Of a stretch of 64,000 bases of DNA, positions 55,865 to 64,000 are shown piece after piece. Source of the stretch: Verrucomicrobiota bacterium (GTDB taxonomy: Bacteria > Verrucomicrobiota > Verrucomicrobiia > Limisphaerales > JAFGQR01); contig JAFGQR010000011.1 in NCBI GenBank assembly GCA_016935555.1, positions 101,115 to 165,114 on the forward strand, written 5' to 3'. The translations under genes and the position numbers were made by a program. The notes under the pieces were generated by a model. It worked only from the letters and a program-made list of their open reading frames with translations. It had not been told where the DNA came from and searched no databases. The first letter of the stretch is position 1. Every line of letters starts with the position of its first letter.

Positions 55865-55911
55865 GCACTTTCTGCTGTTCCGGGCGCGTGTTCGCGTCTA
55901 CAACCAACCGC

Positions 55912-56625
55912 ATGGCAACGCCCGAGCCCCTGCTGCGACTGGTCCGCGTCTCGAAACAGTTCGACACCGCGGAGGGGGCCGGGGCGCTGGCAGTGTTGCG
56001 GGACATCACACTCGAGATTGCCGCGGGGGAATCGGTGGCCGTCGTCGGCCCATCCGGCTCGGGCAAGAGCACGCTGCTCAACCTCATGGGGGCCCTGGAC
56101 CGGCCCACGTCGGGCGAGGTTTGGCTGGGGGGTCAAGACCTGCAGGATCTCGGGGAACACGCACTGGCCGCGGTGCGGAACCGGCAGCTGGGATTTGTGT
56201 TTCAATCGCACCACCTGCTGCCGCATTGCACCGTGCTGGAGAATGTGCTGGTGCCGACGCTGGCTCATCCCGACGGCGGCGCGGGGCGGGAGGCGGAGGA
56301 GCGTGGGCGGCTGTTGCTGGAGCGGGTGGGGCTGGGGAGGCGGCTGGGGCACCGGCCGGGCCAGTTGTCCGGCGGGGAACGCCAGCGTGTGGCGGTGGTG
56401 CGCGCCCTGATCAACCGGCCCAAGCTGCTCCTGGCGGACGAGCCCACCGGCGCGCTGGACCGGGGGTCGGCCGCAGAGTTGGGGCGACTGCTGGTCGAAC
56501 TGAACCGTGAACAGGCCGTCACCCTGGTCGTCGTCACCCACGCGCCCGATCTGGCCCGGCAGATGGGGCGCGTGCTCGAACTGCGCGACGGGCGGCTGAC
56601 GGACGGGGAGGGGCCGCGCGGATGA
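55912..56625 (+). CDS. ABC transporter ATP-binding protein (LolD/MacB type)
   Basis: VAVVGPSGSGKSTLLNLMGALDRPTSGEV; QLSGGERQRVAVVRALINRPKLLLADEPTGALD. Start chosen at 55912. Confidence 0.95.
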   Translation: MATPEPLLRLVRVSKQFDTAEGAGALAVLRDITLEIAAGESVAVVGPSGSGKSTLLNLMGALDRPTSGEVWLGGQDLQDLGEHALAAVRNRQLGFVFQSHHLLPHCTVLENVLVPTLAHPDGGAGREAEERGRLLLERVGLGRRLGHRPGQLSGGERQRVAVVRALINRPKLLLADEPTGALDRGSAAELGRLLVELNREQAVTLVVVTHAPDLARQMGRVLELRDGRLTDGEGPRG

Positions 56626-59600
56626 CGTTTCGGACGCTGATTGTTCGCAGCCTGCGGCACCACTGGCGCGCCCATCTCGGGGTGGTGCTCGGGGCGGCGG
56701 TGGGGAGCGCGGCGTTGATGGGCGCGCTGGTGGTGGGCGACTCGGTGCGGGAGAGCCTGCGCCGGGGCAACCTCGAGAAGCTGGGCGGCACCGGGGCGGC
56801 CATTCTCGGCAACGACCGCTTCTTCAGTGCCGGTCTGGAGCGGCGGATTCAGTCTGCAGCAATCCCCCTGTGGCTCTCCGGCGCCCTCGACACCAGCCGC
56901 GGCGCCGGCGCCTTTCTCCTGCTTCCCGGCACAATCGCCCGGCCGGACGGCACCCGCCGGGCCAACCGGATCCAGGCGATCAGCACGTGCACCGGCCCGG
57001 ATTCGGACGCGGGAGAATCGGGGGTGGCGCTCAAACCCGGGGTGCGGCTTTCGACGCAATGGCCGCAGCCGCTGGCCTGGAAGGATGTGGCGTCGGAACG
57101 CGTGCGCGTGCCGCCGCCTGGGGGGGTGTTTCTCAACGAGGCGCTCGCACAACACCTGGGCGCGCAGGCGGGCGACACCCTGGTCCTGCGACTCCACAAG
57201 CCGGGCTTGCTGCCAAGCGATGCCGCCATTGCCGACCAGGCGCACTCGGCCGTGGCGTTGCGACTCAAGGTGGACGCCATCGTGCCGGCCGCGGAAGGCG
57301 GCGACTTCAGCCTGCAGCCCAGACAGGTGCCGCCTTTGAACGCCTTTGTGCGCCACGACGAACTGAGCCGCGCGCTCGAACTCGAGGGGCGGGCCAATGT
57401 GCTCTTGCTGGGGCAGGTGGCGCATCGTTCCAAGTTGAGCCCGGCGCGGCGCCTCATGGAGCGGATCGTGTCCTGGCTGCCCCGGGCGCACCCTCGCTGG
57501 CCGAGTGCTCACGCGCGGGTCCTCGACGCGGCACGGACGGCGTGGGTGTGGAGCAACGTCCTGGAGCAAGTCTGGCACCCCCGCCACACCGAATACGACG
57601 TGACCGCACGCGACCCTCGCCCCGGCGCCGGGGCGTCCGCGCCGGCCGGGGACGCCTCCGACACCCGCGCGCTGCCGGCGCCCTTGCCGGCGCCGGACGC
57701 GGCGGCCTGGGCGGCCCTGGCCGAACGCCACGTGACCCTTCAGACCCGCCGTGTTTTTCTCGACGACCGAGTGGCGCGCGCGGCGATCACTCCCGCGCCG
57801 CAGACGGGATTTGCGGAGACGGCTGTGGTGTTGAGGTTGCGCTCGGACGACGAAGGCGATTTCCGCCGCGTGTCGGCGGTCACCAACGGGGTGCCTTTGC
57901 TGACGTATTTGGCAAACCTCATCCGCGCCGGCGAGCGCGCGACGCCCTATTCGATGGTCACGGCCACCACGGCGCCCTACGTGCCCCCCGACCTGCGCGA
58001 CGACGAAATCGTCGTCAACCAATGGCTCGCGGAGGATCTGAGTCTCCGGCCTGGCGCCACGGTGGACCTGAGCTATTACGTCGTCGATTCCGGCAGCGCC
58101 CTCGTCCAACGCACCAACCAGTTCCGCGTCCGGTCCATCGTGCCTCTTGCCGGGATGCACGCGGACCGCACCCTGATGCCGGATTTTCCCGGCATCGCGC
58201 GCGCGGAGCGCACGCGGGACTGGGACACGGGGTTTCCGTTGGTGCACAAGATCCGGGAGAAGGACGAGGAGTATTGGGAGAAGCACCGGGGGACGCCCAA
58301 GGCGTTTGTGACGCTGGCGGCGGGGCAAGCCATGTGGGCCAGCCGGTTTGGATCGCTGACGGCCATACGGTATCCGCTGCCAGGGGCCGTGCCCGGCACG
58401 ACCATGGCGCGCGTTGTGGTGAAAAACCTGCAGGCCACGCTCAAGGCGGGCGACGTGGGGTTGCCGATTGTCGCCGTCCGGCACCATGCTCTCCAGGCCG
58501 CGCGCCAGTCCCAGGATTTTGGCGGGCTTTTCCTGGGGTTCAGTTTCTTTCTGATCCTGGCATCGCTGATCCTGATGGGGTTGCTGTTTCAGTTCGGTCT
58601 CGAACAGCGCATCCGGGAGGTGGGCACGCTGTTGGCCCTGGGATTCGAGGCGCGCCAGGTGCGGCGTCTGTTTCTGGCTGAGGGCATCGCGCTGGCGGCG
58701 GTCGGGGGTGGGGTGGGGATGGCGGGGGGGCTGGGCTACGCGCACGCGATGCTGGGCGGGCTGACGACGCTCTGGCGCGAGGCTGTGGGCACTCCGACCC
58801 TGGGTTTTCATGTCACGCCGCTCACCCTGCTGCTCGGCGGAGTGGCGTCCGTGCTCGTGTGCGTGGTGACGCTCTGGCTGACGCTGCGTCATCACGCTCG
58901 GCAGCCCGCCCGAAGCCTGCTGGCGGGAGACCTCGGTGCGCCGGCGCGCCGTCATGACGGACCACAGCCGCGTGCGCTGGCTCGTTTGGGGTCGCCTGCC
59001 GCGCTGGCCGGCTGGAGTTGTCTGGCGGGGGCGGCGGCGCTGTTGGGATGGGCGCTGGCCGGAGGCGACGCGGGCAGCGCTGGGGTGTTTTTTGGCGCGG
59101 GCTGGCTGTTGTTATTATCGGGGATGGCGTTTGTGGCCGTGTGGCTCCAGCGGCTGGCGAAGACGCAGCCGCGCCATGGCACGCTGACTTCGGCCGCGCT
59201 GGCCATTCGGGGAGTGTCGCGGCGCCGCACGCGGAGTCTCGCGGTGGTGGGCCTGCTGGCCTGCGGCAGTTTCCTGGTGGCGGCCATCGGGGCGTTCACC
59301 CTGGACGCGAGCCGTGATGCCGGGCGGCGGTCGTCGGGAACGGGCGGGTTTGCGCTGGTGGGCGAATCCAGCCTGCCGGTGGTGCGGGATCTGAACACGG
59401 CGGCCGGGCGCGACTTCTACGCCATCGACGCTGCGGATCTCGAGGGGGTGAGCGTGGTGCCGATGCGCATGCGGGAGGGTGACGAGGCGAGTTGCCTCAA
59501 CTTGAACCGGGCGCAGCGTCCGCGGCTGCTGGGTGTGCGGCCGACATTGCTGGCGGAGCGGCAGGCGTTTGCCTTCGCTCAGGTGGCCGAGGGACTCGAC

Positions 59601-60392
59601 CGCGCCGAGGGTTGGCAATTGCTCGAGACGCGCGCCCCGGGGGCGTCCGGTTCCGGCGCGCTTTCCGCAGAGGCTGCGGTGCCCGCGGTGGGCGACCTGG
59701 CGTCGATCCGCTGGGCGATGGGCAAACGGGTTGGGGACACCCTGGACTACACCGACGAGCGGGGCCGGCCCTTCAAGGTGCGCATTGTGGGGGCGCTGGC
59801 CAACTCCGTTCTCCAAGGCCACCTGGTGATTGCCGAAGACGCCTTCGTCCGGCGGTTTCCCGGCGAAAGCGGTTATCGGCGGTTTCTCGTGGACGCGTCC
59901 GCGGACCGTGTTGACGCGGTGGCATCCCGGCTCTCGCGTGCCCTGCAGGACACGGGGCTGGAGCTGACGATGGCGTCGCGGCGGCTGGCGGAGTTTAACG
60001 CGGTGCAGAACACGTATTTGGGCACGTTCCAGGTTTTGGGCGGGCTGGGATTGCTGCTGGGCAGTGCCGGGTTGGGGGTGGTGGTGCTGCGCAATGTGCT
60101 CGAGCGGCGGAGCGAACTGGCGCTGCTGCTGGCGGTGGGGTTTCGGCGCCGCGCGTTGCGCAGACTGGTGTTGGGGGAGCACGGCTGTCTGCTGGCGCTG
60201 GGCCTGGCGCTGGGCATCGGCGCCGCGTTCGTCGCCATCCTCCCCCAATGGCTGGCGCCGGAAACCAAGATGGGCTGGCGAACCCTGGGGCTGACCCTGG
60301 CGGGTGTGCTGGCCAGCGGCTGGATCTGGACATGGGTGGCGTCCTGGTTCGCGCTCCGAGGCCCACTGATCCAGGCGCTCAGAAACGAATGA
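56622..60392 (+). CDS. FtsX-like ABC transporter permease (1256 aa, two FtsX-type membrane cores)
   Basis: ATGA overlap with the ATPase gene; FtsX-type segments ~58520-58920 (FLGFSFFLILASLILMGLLFQFGLEQRIREVGTLLALGFEARQVRRLFLAEG) and ~60000-60390 (ERRSELALLLAVGFRRRALRRLVLGEH). Confidence 0.93.
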   Translation: MTFRTLIVRSLRHHWRAHLGVVLGAAVGSAALMGALVVGDSVRESLRRGNLEKLGGTGAAILGNDRFFSAGLERRIQSAAIPLWLSGALDTSRGAGAFLLLPGTIARPDGTRRANRIQAISTCTGPDSDAGESGVALKPGVRLSTQWPQPLAWKDVASERVRVPPPGGVFLNEALAQHLGAQAGDTLVLRLHKPGLLPSDAAIADQAHSAVALRLKVDAIVPAAEGGDFSLQPRQVPPLNAFVRHDELSRALELEGRANVLLLGQVAHRSKLSPARRLMERIVSWLPRAHPRWPSAHARVLDAARTAWVWSNVLEQVWHPRHTEYDVTARDPRPGAGASAPAGDASDTRALPAPLPAPDAAAWAALAERHVTLQTRRVFLDDRVARAAITPAPQTGFAETAVVLRLRSDDEGDFRRVSAVTNGVPLLTYLANLIRAGERATPYSMVTATTAPYVPPDLRDDEIVVNQWLAEDLSLRPGATVDLSYYVVDSGSALVQRTNQFRVRSIVPLAGMHADRTLMPDFPGIARAERTRDWDTGFPLVHKIREKDEEYWEKHRGTPKAFVTLAAGQAMWASRFGSLTAIRYPLPGAVPGTTMARVVVKNLQATLKAGDVGLPIVAVRHHALQAARQSQDFGGLFLGFSFFLILASLILMGLLFQFGLEQRIREVGTLLALGFEARQVRRLFLAEGIALAAVGGGVGMAGGLGYAHAMLGGLTTLWREAVGTPTLGFHVTPLTLLLGGVASVLVCVVTLWLTLRHHARQPARSLLAGDLGAPARRHDGPQPRALARLGSPAALAGWSCLAGAAALLGWALAGGDAGSAGVFFGAGWLLLLSGMAFVAVWLQRLAKTQPRHGTLTSAALAIRGVSRRRTRSLAVVGLLACGSFLVAAIGAFTLDASRDAGRRSSGTGGFALVGESSLPVVRDLNTAAGRDFYAIDAADLEGVSVVPMRMREGDEASCLNLNRAQRPRLLGVRPTLLAERQAFAFAQVAEGLDRAEGWQLLETRAPGASGSGALSAEAAVPAVGDLASIRWAMGKRVGDTLDYTDERGRPFKVRIVGALANSVLQGHLVIAEDAFVRRFPGESGYRRFLVDASADRVDAVASRLSRALQDTGLELTMASRRLAEFNAVQNTYLGTFQVLGGLGLLLGSAGLGVVVLRNVLERRSELALLLAVGFRRRALRRLVLGEHGCLLALGLALGIGAAFVAILPQWLAPETKMGWRTLGLTLAGVLASGWIWTWVASWFALRGPLIQALRNE

Positions 60393-60573
60393 GGCGTGGC
60401 ACGGCCCGCGAAAGACCGCACACGCTCACGCGATGGTGCCGCCAGCGGCCGCTCCACACGCCTCATCCAGCCCGAATCCCAGCTTGCGTTTCCCGCGTCC
60501 TCGCGCGTTTGCATCCCCCCCCCCGCGCGCGTCCGGAGTTGCGTGCCGGGCCCAATGGGTTATGCATAGATGC

Positions 60574-61395
60574 ATGAAACGTAATGCGATCGATGGCTGG
60601 CGTGCGATGGGCTTGGTCTGGGCGCTTTCCACGGCGGTCGTCCTGGGGGGTGTGACGAAGCCCTTTCCGGCACACTGGGGTCAACCGCCCAAGATCCAGA
60701 CGAGCGATTTCGTGAGGTTGCCGGGCGGTTATGGGCAGGGCAGTTCGACCCTCGCCGCGTGGATTGCCGCGCGCATGGAAAGCGACCAGGCCGCCGGCAC
60801 CATCGGCCGCACCTCCGCCCCGGCAGTCGTGTATGCGCAGGATTTCGAGCAGGCCGACGGCAACCGGCTGCCGGAGGGGTTTCTCGTGTTGAACGGCGCG
60901 TTTGTGGTCCGGTCGGCCGACAACAACCGGTTCCTCGAGGGACCCGACGCGCCCGCGGACGATTACGCGCTGCTCTTCGGTCCCGCGGGAAAGGACGGGC
61001 TGGCGGTGTCGGCCCGGCTCCATGGCACGCGCAGGGGACGGCGGATGCCGGTGCTGGCGGTGGGGCTCAATGGCCTTGGCGGATACGAGCTGCAGTTGGC
61101 GCCGGCAAAGCGCGCCCTGGAACTGTTCAAGGGCGACGAGCGCGTCGCCAGCGTGCCTTGCGGGTGGGAATCCGGCACGTGGACAAGGATGCGCCTCCAA
61201 GTCCGCAAGGTGAGCGCAACCCAGTGGAAAATCGAAGGCAAAGCCTGGAAACAGGACACCCCCGAGCCCGATTCCTGGATGATCGCCTTCGACGAATCCA
61301 AGGAACCCCCCCTGGGCCGGCCCCTGATTTCCGGGCACCCGATTTCGGGGACGCCAATTCGCTTCGACGATTTGGTGGTGGCGCGTGTGCCGTGA
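60574..61395 (+). CDS. Secreted/anchored hypothetical protein, probable beta-sandwich (concanavalin-like) fold
   Basis: N-terminal hydrophobic segment AMGLVWALSTAVVLGG; YAQDFEQADGNRLPEGFLVLNGAFVVRSADNNRFLEG...; start chosen at 60574. Confidence 0.6.
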   Translation: MKRNAIDGWRAMGLVWALSTAVVLGGVTKPFPAHWGQPPKIQTSDFVRLPGGYGQGSSTLAAWIAARMESDQAAGTIGRTSAPAVVYAQDFEQADGNRLPEGFLVLNGAFVVRSADNNRFLEGPDAPADDYALLFGPAGKDGLAVSARLHGTRRGRRMPVLAVGLNGLGGYELQLAPAKRALELFKGDERVASVPCGWESGTWTRMRLQVRKVSATQWKIEGKAWKQDTPEPDSWMIAFDESKEPPLGRPLISGHPISGTPIRFDDLVVARVP

Positions 61396-61450
61396 AGGTT
61401 TCGTTCTGGGGGCCAGAATCGTCGGGACGACGAACCTCTCCCGGGGAGGT

Positions 61451-62203
61451 TCATGAGCGCGGGCCGGGGGCAAACAGGCGGCGCGCGGCCTCGAGCGATT
61501 CCGGAGTGCCGATGTCATGGATCGCGCCGCGGATGCGGTAGGCGTAGACCGGCTCCCGCCGGCACAGCCATTCGAGAAAATGCCCGGGCGCGTCTCTGGA
61601 GCCGCCGCCGCCCACATACGCCGCCACCTGCGACAATGTCGCCCGTGGGAAAAGGTAGATCGGCGGGACCGCCCACGACGTTTTCGGCGCCGCCGGTTTC
61701 TCGGCGAATTCCACAACACGATCGTGGGGGTCGAGCACGGCCACGCCGGTGCGCCGGAGCCGGTCGGGGTCGTGGACGGTGTGGACGCACACGTGGCTGG
61801 CCGGGCGGGTTTGGAACGCCGCGGCCAACTCCGGCAGCGGGAATTGGATCAGGTTGTCGGCTGCCAGCACCAGGAGGTCCCCGTCGATCCGTGCGCGCTC
61901 CAGGGCGAAGTGCAGGTCCCCCACGGCGCCACGACGGTTCTCGTCGCTGGTGGTGCCGTCGTCAAGAAGCTCGATCGGGACGGCACACGACGGCTGCCGC
62001 CGGCCGCGCCATGCGGTGAAGGAAGGGACGAACAGGTGATTGGTCACGAGGACGATGCGCCGCAGTGCCGGCAGGCCGGCGAGGTGATCCACGAGGCGGT
62101 CAAGGATCGTCCGGCCGCCCACCTCGAGGAGCGGCTTGGGAAATTCCCTGGTGATCGGGTAAAGCCGGGTGGCGTAGCCGGCGGCCAGGATCAGACATTC
62201 CAT
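61451..62203 (-). CDS. Sugar-phosphate nucleotidylyltransferase (RmlA/GlmU N-terminal type)
   Basis: MECLILAAGYATRLYPITREFPKPLLEVGGRTILDRLVDHL; LLVLAADNLIQF; start chosen at 62203. Confidence 0.92.
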   Translation of the reverse strand: MECLILAAGYATRLYPITREFPKPLLEVGGRTILDRLVDHLAGLPALRRIVLVTNHLFVPSFTAWRGRRQPSCAVPIELLDDGTTSDENRRGAVGDLHFALERARIDGDLLVLAADNLIQFPLPELAAAFQTRPASHVCVHTVHDPDRLRRTGVAVLDPHDRVVEFAEKPAAPKTSWAVPPIYLFPRATLSQVAAYVGGGGSRDAPGHFLEWLCRREPVYAYRIRGAIHDIGTPESLEAARRLFAPGPRS

Positions 62204-62399
62204 GGCGCAGGACCGTAGCGCGGGCGAGGCAAAACGGGAAGGAAAGACCGTGGGAAGGCGGCGCCGGATTCCGCAACGCCCTCCGGCCGTCGCGCAGGCG
62301 CCCCAGGCGACAGAAGGTGCGCACGCGGGCATCATGGCCCCTGGCGCGTCCTGGAGGACAAGGCCTTTCGAGGCGTCCGCGCCTCCAGGGGCCGGGCGT

Positions 62400-63701
62400 T
62401 CACGGCGCAGTCCGCACCGAGGGAAGCCGGCGCGCGCCGTCTCCCGACTGGCACAGCACGAGGCGGCTGCGGACGGCGCATTCCGGCTGCGCCCGGGCGT
62501 AGGCGCGCCGGATGGCCGGCAAGGCATCGCGGGCGGCTTCCCGGTCGATCAACGCCACGCAGCAGCCGCGGAAGCCGGCGCCGCTGAAGCGGGCTCCGTG
62601 GACGCCGGGCGTTTGTCGCAGGATATCGAACAGGTGGATCATGGGGGTGCAACCGCACTCGTAGTTCGCGATCGAGCTTTCGCCTGACTCGGTCATGAGG
62701 CGTCCGAACCGGGGCAGGTCGCCGCGTTTCCAGGCAGCCACCCCCTCCGCCACGCGCCGCATCTCGCCGAAGAAATGGCGTGCGCGGCGCGCGTGGGGTC
62801 CGGACAGTTTTGACTGATGGGCGCGGTATTCCCCGGGGCTGACGTTGCCGAGGTGCGGGGAGGCGTGCTGTCGTCCTGCCGCGTTGAGGAGCACGCGCGC
62901 GGCGTGGCGGCATTCGTCGACGCGCGTGTTGTAATCCGTGGTGGTGACGGCCTGGGTGACGCCGGAGTGGGCCAGCAGGATGGCATAGGGGGCCAGGGGG
63001 GCCGCCGGAGCGACGTGCCGGATCCCCGGCGGCAGGGCCGGGGCGCCGGGCGGCAGGGCCGGGGCGCCGGGCGGCAGGGCCGGGGCGCCGGGCGGAGGCG
63101 GGGCGGCGGCGGCAAAGGCGCGGCAGTCCACCACGGTGAGCCGATGCGCGAGGGAAAGGAGGATGGCGGACTGGTCGAGGATGCCGTTGTGCAGGCCGAG
63201 GTAATCGTTCTCGATCGACTGGTCGAGGCGGATGTTGTCGGCGGCGGAAAGGGACAAGCCGTTGGCGTCCTCCAGGGCGATCAGGTATGCCAGGCCGACG
63301 GCCGCGGAGGAACTCAGACCCGCTTCGGGCCAGTCGCCGTGGGTTACCCCGACAATCCCCCGCGCCAGGGTCCATTGCTGGCCCAGGGCGCGGGCGGCGC
63401 CGCGCGCATAGTTGCCCCAGTCGCCCGCCCGTTTCCCGGGAACCGCAGTCACCGGGAATCGGACTTCGTCCGGGTAGGACAGGCTGCCGAGGCGGACCTC
63501 GGCCGACGGGGAAGGGGCGTAGGCGAGCCATGTGCCGAGGTCGATCGCCATGGCCGTCACCGTTCCGAGCTGGTGGTCGATGTGCGCGCCCAGGGGGCAG
63601 ATCCGGTAGGGCGCCCAGACGAAGCGGACCGCGTCCGAGCCGAAGCCGTAACGGGAGCGCATGGCGTGTCGGAGGGCGTCCTGTGGATGGGTGGGTTGCA
63701 T
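62400..63701 (-). CDS. GHMP-family sugar kinase, galacturonokinase/galactokinase-like
   Basis: APYRICPLGAHIDHQLGTVTAMAID; HGDWPEAGLSSSAAVGLAYLIALEDANGL; IENDYLGLHNGILDQSAILLS; GARFSGAGFRGCCVALID. Start chosen at 63701. Confidence 0.87.
   Translation of the reverse strand: MQPTHPQDALRHAMRSRYGFGSDAVRFVWAPYRICPLGAHIDHQLGTVTAMAIDLGTWLAYAPSPSAEVRLGSLSYPDEVRFPVTAVPGKRAGDWGNYARGAARALGQQWTLARGIVGVTHGDWPEAGLSSSAAVGLAYLIALEDANGLSLSAADNIRLDQSIENDYLGLHNGILDQSAILLSLAHRLTVVDCRAFAAAAPPPPGAPALPPGAPALPPGAPALPPGIRHVAPAAPLAPYAILLAHSGVTQAVTTTDYNTRVDECRHAARVLLNAAGRQHASPHLGNVSPGEYRAHQSKLSGPHARRARHFFGEMRRVAEGVAAWKRGDLPRFGRLMTESGESSIANYECGCTPMIHLFDILRQTPGVHGARFSGAGFRGCCVALIDREAARDALPAIRRAYARAQPECAVRSRLVLCQSGDGARRLPSVRTAP
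63027..63095. repeat. ~21-bp in-frame tandem repeat (~3 copies) encoding PPGAPAL units inside the GHMP kinase
   Basis: GGCGGCAGGGCCGGGGCGCCG repeated; encodes PPPPGAPALPPGAPALPPGAPALPPG on the minus strand. Confidence 0.9.
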
Positions 63702-63840
63702 GGCGGCCAAGGGGGGTTGTAGCGCGGCGGGCGGTGTTTGGCAAATGCAACGCACTCGGCAAGGCACTGGGCTCGGCGCCCGGGGCCGGCACGGCGGCTG
63801 CGGGGAAGGGCTGGGGGGTGCGCATCTCAGATTTTTCCTT

Positions 63841-64000
63841 CTGGCTTTTCGTAATCCTAATCCTAATCGTAATCGGCTGAACCGGCTATTCGATCAGGAG
63901 ACATTGGAAGTGTACCAGGCAGCCTTGTCTTTCATCGAGTGGTTGGAGCCCATGTTGCAGAAGCTCCCCAAGTCTGTTGCTGTCACCGACCAACTGGACC
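63841..64000 (+). CDS. Four-helix-bundle protein (23S rRNA intervening-sequence-type), truncated at window end
   Basis: NRLNRLFDQETLEVYQAALSFIEWLEPMLQKLPKSVAVTDQLD.. resembles the S23/IVS family N-terminus; start codon not obvious, 3' end outside window. Confidence 0.6.
   Translation, partial: MAFRNPNPNRNRLNRLFDQETLEVYQAALSFIEWLEPMLQKLPKSVAVTDQLD

Noticed and set aside
56265-58955. 896-aa - strand ORF
   Set aside because: Antisense to the ABC ATPase/FtsX permease genes.
63027-63095. CRISPR-like array
   Set aside because: Contiguous in-frame coding minisatellite without spacers.

Overview
High-GC window with dense gene content typical of a Verrucomicrobia/PVC-type chromosome (taxonomic impression from protein repertoire, not tested). 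I support about 35 coding regions. They include a truncated H-X9-DG prepilin-like protein, a sulfatase, a 2365-aa multi-TM protein, a WD40 protein and a LysR regulator divergent from a tightly packed glycan/cell-surface biosynthesis operon (12.5-21.0 kb), followed on the opposite strand by a GH-GT2 fusion. Further along are an S8 protease with PKD domain, a SWIM/SNF2 helicase, a Cu-type P-ATPase, a GH106-like giant hydrolase, two Tat-type Gfo/Idh/MocA oxidoreductases, a histone-H1-like + CHAD pair, a parallel beta-helix protein, carB, purM, aminopeptidase P, an ABC/FtsX exporter and a galacturonokinase-like GHMP kinase with a sugar nucleotidyltransferase. A ~5 kb stretch (38.5-43.5 kb) is a patchwork of truncated gene pieces (rhomboid-like, glutamine amidotransferase, subtilisin, VgrG tail, beta-solenoid). 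A RAYT-type transposase remnant and several short tandem repeats are also present. No rRNA, tRNA or CRISPR array was recognised. All family calls are by eye from motifs; no database search was run.
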